Below are positions 34,044 through 40,880 of a DNA stretch of 64,000 nucleotides, piece after piece (positions within the stretch are counted from its first letter, which is position 1; every line of letters begins with the position of its first letter). A model generated the notes under the pieces. It worked only from the letters and a program-made list of their open reading frames with translations. It was not told the origin of the DNA and did no database searches. Origin of the DNA: Synechococcus sp. A15-62 (GTDB lineage: Bacteria > Cyanobacteriota > Cyanobacteriia > PCC-6307 > Cyanobiaceae); contig NZ_CP047950.1 of NCBI RefSeq assembly GCF_014280075.1, forward strand, positions 1,860,001 through 1,924,000, in the 5' to 3' direction. Position numbers and translations under genes: made by a program.

Positions 34044-34235
34044 ATGTCTCTTGCTCCTTCACTTGTTCAAAGAACAAAACTAGGTGGGACAATTCGCATG
34101 CTGGTTGGTGATAGCAACCCCCGCTACTTAGCTGAGCTGAACGGCAGCCGTGTCTACTGCGACGACATAGCTACCGCCAAGGCCCATCTCGACTATTGGA
34201 GCAAACAGCAATTGCACTGCTGGGGCAGGTCTTAA
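34044..34235 (+). CDS. Small hypothetical protein
   Basis: A 63-residue protein. ATG 34044 lies 8 bases after GGAGG. It reads MSLAPSLVQRTKLGGTIRML, VGDSNPRYLAELNGSRVYCD and DIATAKAHLDYWSKQQ, a plausible small alpha/beta fold with one Cys. No family is recognised. It is oriented rightward, alone, with AT-rich DNA upstream that could hold its promoter. The Shine-Dalgarno decides ATG 34044 over the TTG at 34029. Confidence 0.5.
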   Translation: MSLAPSLVQRTKLGGTIRMLVGDSNPRYLAELNGSRVYCDDIATAKAHLDYWSKQQLHCWGRS

Positions 34236-34307
34236 CTGCGATTGAGACGGCGAGTTGTTCCTCCTATTTGAGGAAGGACGCGGAGGCCTCTACGGAACGC
34301 CATCGGA

Positions 34308-34454
34308 TTAACTCTCAGAGCAATCCGCGATCTTGTCGCGCCAATCAGGCCCCAGCTCAGCTGCCAGCTCCTTCTCTAACGATCTCAGGTACCGCTTCCG
34401 CTGCCCTGACTCTCCGCCGAGCCAGACCGGAATCTTTTTTGTGTTTTGACTCAT
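34308..34454 (-). CDS. 48-residue basic helical protein
   Basis: ATG 34454 after GGAAGG. It reads MSQNTKKIPVWLGGESGQRK, RYLRSLEKELAAELGPDWRD and KIADCSES. A short strand is followed by a long charged helix. The open frame extends upstream but the added residues look non-coding and the ribosome site fits the inner ATG. No known family. The charged helix might mediate nucleic-acid or protein binding. Confidence 0.4.
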   Translation of the reverse strand: MSQNTKKIPVWLGGESGQRKRYLRSLEKELAAELGPDWRDKIADCSES

Positions 34455-34595
34455 GTTCAAAACCTTCCCACATCGAGAGGTCAGCTTGTAGTTCACCATC
34501 GATTTCGCTTTACACAGTAGAGGCTGACCACACACCAACCAGCGCGGATTATTTTTTCTCTCTCAATATCTTGGAAAGCAACCCTTTCTCTAAAA

Positions 34596-34760
34596 CTAAG
34601 CAGACATTTGATCTTCATAAGCAGCTAGCTCTTTTTCTAACTCCACTATCTTGCTCATGACATTGTCATTATGTGAGCAAATAGAATCTGAATGCAGGCA
34701 CTCTACGCGGTAAAGCATCAATCGAAGAATCATGATCTCTTCTCTCAGGTGCCAGCTCAT
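34596..34760 (-). CDS. 54-residue helical protein, LMLYR family copy 1
   Basis: ATG 34760 to TAG 34596. It reads MSWHLREEIMILRLMLYRVE, then CLHSDSICSHNDNVMSKIVE and LEKELAAYEDQMSA: two helices, probably a coiled-coil hairpin. Its first helix matches that of the next gene to the right (ENEIIQLMLYREAFL), so the two are tandem paralogs. Unknown function. It is short but internally consistent, with no competing frame. Confidence 0.45.
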   Translation of the reverse strand: MSWHLREEIMILRLMLYRVECLHSDSICSHNDNVMSKIVELEKELAAYEDQMSA

Positions 34761-34778
34761 GCCAAACAAGAATTAAGT

Positions 34779-35012
34779 TCAGAGATCATGACTAGCGCCT
34801 TGGGAATCCGCATCCTCAGAATCTTCAAATGTCCGCGAATGAGCATCAGCAAGCCTCCGATCCAATGCCTCCATTTTGTGCAAAAGAGGTCCATAGAGCT
34901 CTCGAGCACTGGGGCCTGGGGGAAGAAATGCTTCTCGGTAAAGCATCAGCTGAATTATCTCGTTCTCGGCCGATCGAGAATCATTCAAAACAAATACAGG
35001 CTCGTCGTACAA
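34779..35012 (-). CDS. 77-residue helical protein, LMLYR family copy 2
   Basis: An open frame from TTG 35012 to the stop at 34779, 18 bp upstream of copy 1. It reads SRSAENEIIQLMLYREAFLP, then LYGPLLHKMEALDRRLADAH and an acidic tail. Similarity of EI-xx-LMLYR to the next gene supports it as coding. The true start is uncertain because no ATG lies at the N-terminus. Likely two-helix small protein; no family recognised. Confidence 0.42.
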   Translation of the reverse strand: MYDEPVFVLNDSRSAENEIIQLMLYREAFLPPGPSARELYGPLLHKMEALDRRLADAHSRTFEDSEDADSQGASHDL

Positions 35013-35238
35013 CTGAACAGTGCACGAATTTCAAAAAATCATCTGTACCAGCAGAACAATGTGCTGAACTCAACAACACAAACCGTGGCGGTAGTTACAA
35101 GTCAAAGGCTGAGGCCTCGTCCTCCGCCTCCGTTAGTCCTTCCACTCAGCTACAGATTTCATCGGGCGAATCAGTGCTTTCATCCCGTTTTCTTGGTGGT
35201 GAGCATTGGTCGCTGGAAGTTCTGAGCGCATCCACCTC

Positions 35239-35349
35239 ATGCAGTACAGGAGGGGGGAGTACATCCTCAATCGACTACGGGCACAGGTAGTGATCAACAA
35301 GGTTGTGAGCCTCACCTACAGAGGAGTTACCTACGAGAAACTGCTCTAG
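35239..35349 (+). CDS. Minimal DUF4278 protein
   Basis: ATG 35239 to TAG 35349, 36 residues: a basic start (MQYRRGEYILNRLRAQVV) and then VVSLTYRGVTYEKLL, one complete LxYRGxxY motif at the C-terminus. An AT-poor GGAGG lies just inside the gene, not before it, so the exact start is doubtful; GTG 35308 would give the motif alone. It may be a fragment of a larger DUF4278 gene. Listed because the motif recurs four times in this window. Confidence 0.4.
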   Translation: MQYRRGEYILNRLRAQVVINKVVSLTYRGVTYEKLL

Positions 35350-35449
35350 TCAACTGAGATAGATGTTCACCCACAGCTGACTGGTCAATCCCACTAGAAC
35401 TTGTAAAAGGACGCTCTTATGAGGAGTCTCCTCAATGGGGGAGGCTCCT

Positions 35450-35659
35450 ATGGCTGAACGTTCAATGCGAAGCCGGCTCACCTACAGCGGTGCAACAAGT
35501 CGAACCTACGCAGAGTCTTTGCATTGGGGCATTAGATGGGAAGGGTTACGCAGCAAATGGTTCAGCCGCTATGGGCGCTGGACTGAAGCAGAAGAGTGCC
35601 TGGCCCGCCTTGACTACCTGGAACGGGAATACGCTGGGGAGATAAAGCAGGGCTGCTAG
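35450..35659 (+). CDS. Small protein with SRLTYSGATS start
   Basis: A 69-residue protein; GGGGGAGG lies 6 bases before ATG 35450, which decides the start over ATG 35435. It reads MAERSMRSRLTYSGATSRTY, AESLHWGIRWEGLRSKWFSR and YGRWTEAEECLARLDYLERE. The LTYSG element distantly recalls the DUF4278 LxYRG motif. Rich in Trp, Tyr and Arg, ending in a charged helix. No assigned function. A strong ribosome site supports a real gene. Confidence 0.55.
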   Translation: MAERSMRSRLTYSGATSRTYAESLHWGIRWEGLRSKWFSRYGRWTEAEECLARLDYLEREYAGEIKQGC

Positions 35660-35726
35660 TAGCGATTAGCAACCTCAGCCAGCGATAGCAGTGGTTAACG
35701 TTTCTTAACATCGTATTGATGAGGCA

Positions 35727-35957
35727 GTGATCGCAGCTCTTTTCCCACTCGCCTACGCAGCCATCTTGACGTGCTTGCTTTTGCAGGCTTTTCGGATGAT
35801 GCGCCCATCGTCGGCTCCTAAAGCCAGCCCGTCGAGCGACCGAACAGGTCTCAAAACCACACATCCAGAACTGCTTGATGAGAACGGTGAGGTGACCAAC
35901 GAAGAGCTTTGGGCTGTTCGCTTCTCGGACGAAGGCTTAGTTCTCCCTGAGGCTTGA
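35727..35957 (+). CDS. DUF2973-like small membrane protein
   Basis: A 76-residue protein with GTG start. One N-terminal transmembrane helix (MIAALFPLAYAAILTCLLLQ) is followed by a Ser/Pro-rich linker and THPELLDENGEVTNEELWAV. That HPELLDxxGxVTNE block is the mark I associate with DUF2973, a cyanobacterial family of small membrane proteins. Function of the family is not known to me. It lies within the island on the plus strand, between two other tiny genes. Confidence 0.62.
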   Translation: MIAALFPLAYAAILTCLLLQAFRMMRPSSAPKASPSSDRTGLKTTHPELLDENGEVTNEELWAVRFSDEGLVLPEA

Positions 35958-36012
35958 GCATCGAATTCTTGATTCAGCCAGTAGGGTCCGCTGACTCTCA
36001 AGTCAGCCCCCC

Positions 36013-36186
36013 GTGAACCGTCACCCGAATCTGGCCTTTTTTGGCGGCACCGTGGTCATCGCGATCATGGTCTTGGCTGCCTTCGCCAACGTCGCCAACG
36101 CTTGCCATCACAACGCCGAGACAGCCGAGCAAACCTCCACAGAGGCTCCTCGGAGGGATGACCAAAAGACTGAAGTCGAGGCTTGA
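36013..36186 (+). CDS. 57-residue secreted or membrane protein
   Basis: GTG 36013 to TGA 36186. A hydrophobic segment (FFGGTVVIAIMVLAAFANVA, cut-like at NACHHNAE) is followed by a charged tail (TSTEAPRRDDQKTEVEA). It may be a signal peptide with a short mature peptide, or a single-pass anchor. The His-His-Asn and Cys just after the hydrophobic part could bind a metal, but this is speculative. Coding support comes from the coherent hydrophobicity pattern only. Confidence 0.42.
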   Translation: MNRHPNLAFFGGTVVIAIMVLAAFANVANACHHNAETAEQTSTEAPRRDDQKTEVEA

Positions 36187-36242
36187 GGGAGCAGCGAGCC
36201 GAGGAGCGCCGCTTGCCAAAAGGGACGTTGTGACGGTCAGAG

Positions 36243-36413
36243 CTATGCAGCAAATCCGTTTTGACGCAGATACCTGATGCCGCGGTATCTCAGAGAAGGG
36301 GTGGCATCCGCAGCCTTGAAGGCTGTCTCTAGACGCAAAACGACTGCTTCTTTTTTTGCAGCTGTCTTATTCACTGGTGCAAATGCTGAACCGTTCCAAT
36401 ACAACGAAGTCAT
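36243..36413 (-). CDS. DUF4278 protein, short
   Basis: A 56-residue protein from ATG 36413, which follows AGGAG by 6 bases. It reads MTSLYWNGSAFAPVNKTAAK, then EAVVLRLETAFKAADATPS and ends LRYRGIRYLRQNGFAA, one complete LxYRGxxY motif near the C-terminus. The open frame reaches 36614 but the upstream residues lack coherence and the ribosome site marks the inner ATG. Third DUF4278 copy in the island. Function unknown. Confidence 0.5.
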   Translation of the reverse strand: MTSLYWNGSAFAPVNKTAAKKEAVVLRLETAFKAADATPSLRYRGIRYLRQNGFAA

Positions 36414-36607
36414 CACAGCTCCTGCAGAGCCCAAGCCCCCGTTCCATGGCTTGGATCGAGCTGCGCCCCGCAAAAGCGAAGTGAACGTTTGGTAGCAGTG
36501 GCTACATATCCTTTGTATCTCTGCTGAAGGACGCCGCGCAATATCGACTAGGGAATCCACATCAATACCGGCGGGGATGCGTCCTGTGACCTCGGAATCC
36601 TTTCTGG

Positions 36608-37672
36608 TCAGCACCCAAGGCCATCATTCGATTCAGCGACGTAATGACCAGTTGTCGCGCTCGACGAATGTCCGAGCGTCGCCTGGAGCGTGAAGACATC
36701 CACTCCTCTCTGTACCGCGTGCGTCGCATGGCTGTGCCTCAGCTGGTGTGGGTGGACGTGGAATCCAGCAGCACGTCCCCATTTGCGGCAAACATCTCCA
36801 ATTGCTTGGCGCGTGAGGTGTCCTTCGCCGCGGGGACTAGGGAAGACGAAAGCCTCCGCATCGCCGCGGCCCAGCTCTTGAAAAAGGTCGAGCGTTGCTG
36901 CCGATACGCGGACAGTGCGTCTCTTAGACCCTTTGCCGAAGAGGTGAATCTGGCCTCCGTCATCGAATGCCTCGATGTCTTTCCAACGGATAACCGCGAT
37001 CTCTGAGACCCTGCAACCCAGCAGGTAACTCCCCTTAATCAAGGCGTAGTCGCGTTGGGCGTTGGGGTCCAGATGAGCTGCTCGGGTAATGGCTGCCATC
37101 AAGAGCCCGAACTGCTCTGTAGTCAGCGGCCTGGTGCTCTTATCAGCGTGGAGAAGTACACGTGGCGGCATTGGATTACGCGGCACCCCTGTGACCGCTG
37201 AGCGGCTTGGTTCAGCCGCCCATCGGTACAGGGAGCTGATTGCAGCAATCCGGCGGTTGAACGTCCGGGGCTTCATGAGACCGGCCTCTACTTGTTCCCG
37301 CAGGAGGGACACCCAGTCCTGACAAAAAGCAGGGTTTATTTCCCGCAGATGCAGGTAGGGGTGGTTGCGCTCTCGCCAGCGACAGAACTCACGGATCTCA
37401 AAGCGATAGCCGCCTTGTGTCGCCTTTCTGCCGGTGCGACTGCATTGACTGATGAACCGCTTGATCAGCAGGGCATCGCCCCACACAGCAGCACCAGCCT
37501 GAGCGGCATCAAAAAGACGGGAGACATAAGCAAGCGCCTCCGCCTTATCCATGCCGTCCAAAACAGGCGGCAGATTTTTGCGAACGGTTTTGCGAATGGC
37601 CCCATTTTGGGCCTCCGTCTTAAAACCGAGATCGGTTGCAGTGGAATGTTTGAGGGGGGCTTCCACCCCCAA
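36608..37672 (-). CDS. int: Tyrosine recombinase / integrase of the ssrA island
   Basis: A 354-residue site-specific recombinase. The N-terminal core-binding (SAM-like) domain spans about residues 45-160 (FEIREFCRWRERN). The catalytic domain holds the whole R-K-H-R-H-Y set: Arg in LLGCRVSEIAVIRW, Lys in LFGKGSKRRTVRV, HxxR in HPHQLRHSHATHA, His in LGHSSSATT and the nucleophile Tyr in GHYVAES. It should catalyse integration and excision at the flanking repeats. The frame opens at TTG 37672, 3 bp from the right att core and within the ssrA hairpin. ATG 37552 (residue 41) is a safer but perhaps too short start. Transcribed away from ssrA, in the same direction. Confidence 0.88.
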   Translation of the reverse strand: MGVEAPLKHSTATDLGFKTEAQNGAIRKTVRKNLPPVLDGMDKAEALAYVSRLFDAAQAGAAVWGDALLIKRFISQCSRTGRKATQGGYRFEIREFCRWRERNHPYLHLREINPAFCQDWVSLLREQVEAGLMKPRTFNRRIAAISSLYRWAAEPSRSAVTGVPRNPMPPRVLLHADKSTRPLTTEQFGLLMAAITRAAHLDPNAQRDYALIKGSYLLGCRVSEIAVIRWKDIEAFDDGGQIHLFGKGSKRRTVRVSAATLDLFQELGRGDAEAFVFPSPRGEGHLTRQAIGDVCRKWGRAAGFHVHPHQLRHSHATHAVQRGVDVFTLQATLGHSSSATTGHYVAESNDGLGC

Positions 37673-37704
37673 GCAGTCATTTGGGTGATAAGGCTGACTT
37701 CACC
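37651..37704. repeat. Right attachment-site-like direct repeat within ssrA
   Basis: Contains the exact core AGTCATTTGGGTGATA (37675-37690) shared with 31468-31483, the GGGGG/CCCCC hairpin at 37654-37670 and the right flank GCTGACTTCAC. On the minus strand this is the 3' end of the ssrA coding piece followed by its terminator-like hairpin, so integration preserved a complete ssrA end on this side. Confidence 0.78.
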
Positions 37705-37925
37705 CCATCTCCCTTAAAGGGTCAGGCAGCAACAGGGGCTGCTTGACGGGAGAAACGAACGATGTTGTTCGCAGTTACGGGTTTGCTCTCACCGAGCAGG
37801 CTTCAGTCACCCTCCTCATGCCCCGTCGAAACCATTGCAGCCCCGTGAGGGGGAATGGAGCTGAGCGGAATCGAACCGCTGTCCGAAACACTGGTGTGGA
37901 TCACCTAGTCCGACGAAGCCGGACC
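37655..37925 (-). ncRNA. ssrA: Permuted two-piece transfer-messenger RNA
   Basis: tmRNA rescues stalled ribosomes by tagging nascent proteins. On the minus strand the acceptor piece comes first (about 37925-37856): a hairpin GTCCG/CGGAC, the T-arm GCGGTTCGATTCCGC and the acceptor strand CAGCTCC plus discriminator A at 37856, with CCA not encoded. An 11-base spacer (37855-37845) separates it from the coding piece starting at 37844 with GGGGCTGCAATGGTTTCGAC. GGGGCTG pairs with CAGCTCC. The tag frame is at 37772-37722. This order, 3' part before 5' part, is the circular permutation known from marine cyanobacteria. The left boundary of the coding piece (37655-37690) is uncertain and overlaps the att repeat. 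Confidence 0.93.
37722..37772 (-). other. ssrA: tmRNA proteolysis-tag reading frame
   Basis: Resume codon GCG followed by codons giving ANNIVRFSRQAAPVAA and TGA. The 16-residue tag ends in the AxA-type degradation signal recognised by ClpXP-like proteases and matches the picocyanobacterial tag type. Confidence 0.92.
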
Positions 37926-37965
37926 CTGTCATTCTGACAGGAGTGGTGACCTGGAGCACAAGGCC

Positions 37966-39108
37966 TTGGGTCGAACAAACCGGCTATCCGCTGTGGCAGT
38001 TGTGCCACAAGGCCTGGAAGCAGCCGCTGGCGAAGAACTCAGCGCCCTTGGCGCGCATACCGCGAAAGCTGGCAGACGTGCCGTCAGCTTCCAGGCGGAC
38101 ATGGCCTGTCTCTACCGGCTGCACCTCCAGGCTCGACTGCCCTTTCGTCTGTTGCGACAGGTGGCAAGCTTCCCCTGCCAGGGCCGGGATGACCTCTACG
38201 ACGGAATCCGCCAGGCCCTCGACTGGGAGCGTTGGCTGCATCCCTCGATGACCTTCCGCGTGGATGTAACCGGAACGGCACCAGGGCTGAACCACAGCCA
38301 TTTCACTGCTTTGCAGGTCAAAAATGCCCTTGTGGATGCTCAACGGGATCTCTGGGGAGAGCGTTCCTCGATCGATCTCGACGACCCCGACCTCTCCTTG
38401 CACCTCCACCTCGGCCGCGGAGAAGCACAGCTGAGTCTTGATGGCAGTGGCGGCAGCCTGCATCGCCGCGGCTACAGGGCCGCTATGGGTGCCGCACCCT
38501 TGAAGGAGAACCTGGCCGCTGGGCTGATTCGCTTGACGGGCTGGGATGGAAGCGAGCCCCTCGTAGACCCCTGCTGCGGGTCTGGTGTGCTGCTGATCGA
38601 AGCGGCTCTGGCAGCCTTACAACAAGCACCGGGATTGGAGCGCCGCTTTGCCCTCGAGGGCTGGGCTGATTTCCAGACCGACCTGTGGGACAAGGAAGTC
38701 GATCGGGCTCGGCAACGCCGTAGGGGAGACCTCACACTTCCCCCGCTTTTGGGGATTGAGACAGATCCCACCATTGCCGATCAGGCCCGCGCCAACGTTG
38801 AGGCCGCCGGGCTGAGTGGAGTCATCCGCATCTGCACCGGATCATTCCAAGCCGAAGCGCTACCTGACGGCCCGGGGGTGTTGGTGTGCAACCCGCCCTA
38901 CGGCCAGCGCATCGGTGACGAACAGGAGCTTGATGCGCTGTATAGCGCCCTGGGGCAATTCGTTCGACAGGAAGCTTCCGGCTGGCAACTCTGGCTGCTG
39001 AGTGGCAATCCAAAGCTCACCGGTGCGCTGCGGCTTAAAGCATCACGCCGGATTCCTGTAAGCAATGGCGGCATCGATTGCCGCTGGCTTCAATACGAGA
39101 TTCGCTGA
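37966..39108 (+). CDS. rlmL: RlmL-like 23S rRNA (guanine-N2) methyltransferase
   Basis: A 380-residue protein with THUMP and UPF0020 methyltransferase domains, as in the N-terminal half of RlmL, which makes m2G2445 in 23S rRNA. The THUMP part is residues 1-160 (VVPQGLEAAAGEELSALGA). The SAM site is LVDPCCGSGVLLIEAALAAL (near 200), and the catalytic loop is VLVCNPPYGQRIGDEQEL, with NPPY of N2-guanine methyltransferases. SLHRRGYRAAMGAAPLKENL is the family linker. TTG 37966 is the first start and GTG 37993 an alternative; promoter space is limited by ssrA on the other strand. The 3' end overlaps the P-loop gene by 19 bp. Housekeeping. Confidence 0.85.
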   Translation: MGRTNRLSAVAVVPQGLEAAAGEELSALGAHTAKAGRRAVSFQADMACLYRLHLQARLPFRLLRQVASFPCQGRDDLYDGIRQALDWERWLHPSMTFRVDVTGTAPGLNHSHFTALQVKNALVDAQRDLWGERSSIDLDDPDLSLHLHLGRGEAQLSLDGSGGSLHRRGYRAAMGAAPLKENLAAGLIRLTGWDGSEPLVDPCCGSGVLLIEAALAALQQAPGLERRFALEGWADFQTDLWDKEVDRARQRRRGDLTLPPLLGIETDPTIADQARANVEAAGLSGVIRICTGSFQAEALPDGPGVLVCNPPYGQRIGDEQELDALYSALGQFVRQEASGWQLWLLSGNPKLTGALRLKASRRIPVSNGGIDCRWLQYEIR

Positions 39109-39953
39109 AAACGCTTGCTCCAATCCGCAACAAGCAGCGAACCATTGACCAAAAGATCCCCAGATGCAGAGACCTGCGTGGTGTAGAGGGCAGCAGGGAC
39201 AAGCATCGAAAGATTCCGCTCCCAAGACGCATACAGCTCGCGATGAATGGATTGAGCGATTGCCTCTGGAGCCAAAAAGTATTTATTTCGACACTGCTCA
39301 AGCCTTCGCGGGTTCGAGCTCCTCTTTTGCTTACGCACAGCCAGCTGCCGTGCTGTATCTGAAAAATTGCAGTGCACTGTGTTGACAAGAATGCGCTTGA
39401 AACGCCTGAAAAATGGACGTTGGAGATAAAATCGCATCATCAGATCATTTTCCGAAGCAACCTGCAAACTGGCAAACGAGCGCTTTCCCTGCTTTGAAGC
39501 CATGCGCTTTTTTTCAACATTTTTGCCAAGCCGAATCGCCCTCAATGCTTCACGCATTTTCAAGGAGCGTGGATAGCAAGAAGGATCGATACCAAGCAAC
39601 ACCTGATACAGGTCGACATGCAGCAGCACAAAGCGAGGCAACGATTCCTCAAGCGTCAGCGACTTGACATGCCTGGCCTGAAAAAATGACTTCTTCCGAA
39701 GAGCTTTCTTGAAATCCGGATATCCAACATAAGTCTTGTCTTTACAAGATTTTCTAAAGCAAGACTGATAATCAGCACCAAACAAAGGCAAGTTCTCTTT
39801 GTAGGCCGCCTGAAGGATCGAAGACTTTCCCGATCCACAAGGACCAGCAACAATCATCAATGTGTCGGCATCAGGCTCGAGGCGATGCTTAGCTTTCTTC
39901 GACCCGAAAAAAGAGCCAGTTTCTAAGCGACCAAAAGTTTTAAACAGCCCCAA
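39090..39953 (-). CDS. P-loop ATPase/kinase-like protein, unknown
   Basis: A 287-residue, relatively AT-rich gene. A Walker A motif, GPCGSGKS, is at residues 37-44 (IVAGPCGSGKSSILQAAYKE); a possible Walker B is RFVLLHVDLYQVLLG near residue 115. The rest is basic and helical. The layout (P-loop near the start, basic lid) resembles zeta-toxin-like or small-molecule kinases, or the P-loop sulfotransferase-adjacent proteins of picocyanobacteria, but no specificity motif is visible. Composition unlike its neighbours suggests horizontal acquisition near the ssrA hotspot. Convergent and overlapping with rlmL by 19 bp. Confidence 0.6.
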   Translation of the reverse strand: MGLFKTFGRLETGSFFGSKKAKHRLEPDADTLMIVAGPCGSGKSSILQAAYKENLPLFGADYQSCFRKSCKDKTYVGYPDFKKALRKKSFFQARHVKSLTLEESLPRFVLLHVDLYQVLLGIDPSCYPRSLKMREALRAIRLGKNVEKKRMASKQGKRSFASLQVASENDLMMRFYLQRPFFRRFKRILVNTVHCNFSDTARQLAVRKQKRSSNPRRLEQCRNKYFLAPEAIAQSIHRELYASWERNLSMLVPAALYTTQVSASGDLLVNGSLLVADWSKRFQRISY

Positions 39954-40013
39954 ATATCCACGGCCCGAACATTAAGACGAGATTAACGCAGCCTTAAGCA
40001 TTTGCGAAAGCGT

Positions 40014-40400
40014 TTAAACCCGGCCCATCACGGCGCGCACTGTTTTCATCAACCCCTCCAGCGTCTGCGGCAGGAACGGACCCTTCAACACCTGGCCCCC
40101 GATCCGCAAGCTGATGCCCGCCAGTACCAGATTGACCACGGAAAGGGTCAACAGTGCACGCATCCAATCCAGATCCCACTGGGCCTGAATCCAAAGCAGC
40201 AACGATGCCTCGCCCGCCAGCAATGTCAGAAACATGGCGGTGCCGCCAATGGCGAGGAACAAGCCACCGCTGATCAGTCGGCGTTTTTCTCGATCCACTT
40301 CCTGCAGAGCAATCCGCACATGCAGATCCATCACTGACGCCGCCAGTGCTGTCACCCGAGCTGCCGCTCCAAATCCGCGGGGAGAGTTCTGATCGGCCAT
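40014..40400 (-). CDS. Phage-holin-superfamily (DUF1469/YqjE-like) membrane protein
   Basis: A 128-residue protein with a helical N-terminus (ASVMDLHVRIALQEVDREKR) and two hydrophobic segments: LISGGLFLAIGGTAMFLTLL and MRALLTLSVVNLVLAGISLR. This is the pattern of the DUF1469 or phage_holin_3_6 family, membrane proteins found with DUF883/YqjD-like proteins. Indeed it overlaps the upstream DUF883-like gene by one base (TGATG). In E. coli the analogous yqjD-yqjE pair is linked to ribosome binding in stationary phase; function here is unproven. No sign of phage genes around it. Confidence 0.68.
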   Translation of the reverse strand: MADQNSPRGFGAAARVTALAASVMDLHVRIALQEVDREKRRLISGGLFLAIGGTAMFLTLLAGEASLLLWIQAQWDLDWMRALLTLSVVNLVLAGISLRIGGQVLKGPFLPQTLEGLMKTVRAVMGRV

Positions 40401-40822
40401 CAGGAACGCCGCCCCCCGCGAAGCATGCCGCCGAGCAGCAAACCAACGCCAAAGGCAACACCCACAGCCAGCAGCGGTCGCTGGCGCACAGGCGCCTCGA
40501 TCTTCGGCCGAAGGGTGCTGTTCAACTCATCCAGCAGCTGTTCCAGTTGCTCTTCGAGCGGATCCAGGCTGTCGGCCCAGTCGCGACTTCGATCAGTGGC
40601 GCTGTGGAGAAGTTCCTCCAGTTGCTCCCGAACCCCTTGGGGCGTCAGGCCTGTGTTCTGTTCGATCAACCGAACCAACTCATCCACACTCCCCCGGGTG
40701 GCTTCAAGGGTGTGCTCAGCAAGATCCGGCCAGCGCTCCTGAATCGTCGGCAGCAGGCTTTCGAACCGCTCACGGAAGTGATGCTCGAATCTGCCGTTGG
40801 ATTGCGGCGATGGCGAGGCCAT
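40400..40822 (-). CDS. DUF883/YqjD-like membrane-tethered protein
   Basis: A 140-residue protein with a long helical, charged region (LPTIQERWPDLAEHTLEATR, then VREQLEELLHSATDRSRDW and LEEQLEQLLDELNST) and a C-terminal glycine-zipper membrane anchor (PLLAVGVAFGVGLLLGGMLR). That is the architecture of DUF883/ElaB/YqjD proteins. It is translationally coupled to the downstream holin-like membrane gene. Start ATG 40822. Divergent from the PE-domain gene with about 58 bp between starts. Confidence 0.68.
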   Translation of the reverse strand: MASPSPQSNGRFEHHFRERFESLLPTIQERWPDLAEHTLEATRGSVDELVRLIEQNTGLTPQGVREQLEELLHSATDRSRDWADSLDPLEEQLEQLLDELNSTLRPKIEAPVRQRPLLAVGVAFGVGLLLGGMLRGGRRS

Positions 40823-40880
40823 AAGACCGTTGGCAGGACGCTTTAGAAGGGTAGGGAGACTGAAGGCTGAGGGAAAGTCT

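Larger units (their letters stand above)
31446..37690. mobile_element. ssrA-targeted integrative mini-island, about 6.2 kb
   Basis: Bounded by direct repeats with a 16-bp exact core (31468-31483 and 37675-37690, 6,207 bp apart). It contains a tyrosine recombinase whose frame opens 3 bp from the right core, and it sits at the 3' end of the permuted tmRNA gene, a known class of integration target. Cargo is a deaminase and many proteins under 100 residues, several with the LxYRGxxY (DUF4278) motif. No replication, conjugation or phage structural genes are visible, so it is a satellite-like or degenerate island. Excision is plausible because all recombinase catalytic residues are intact. Confidence 0.72.
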
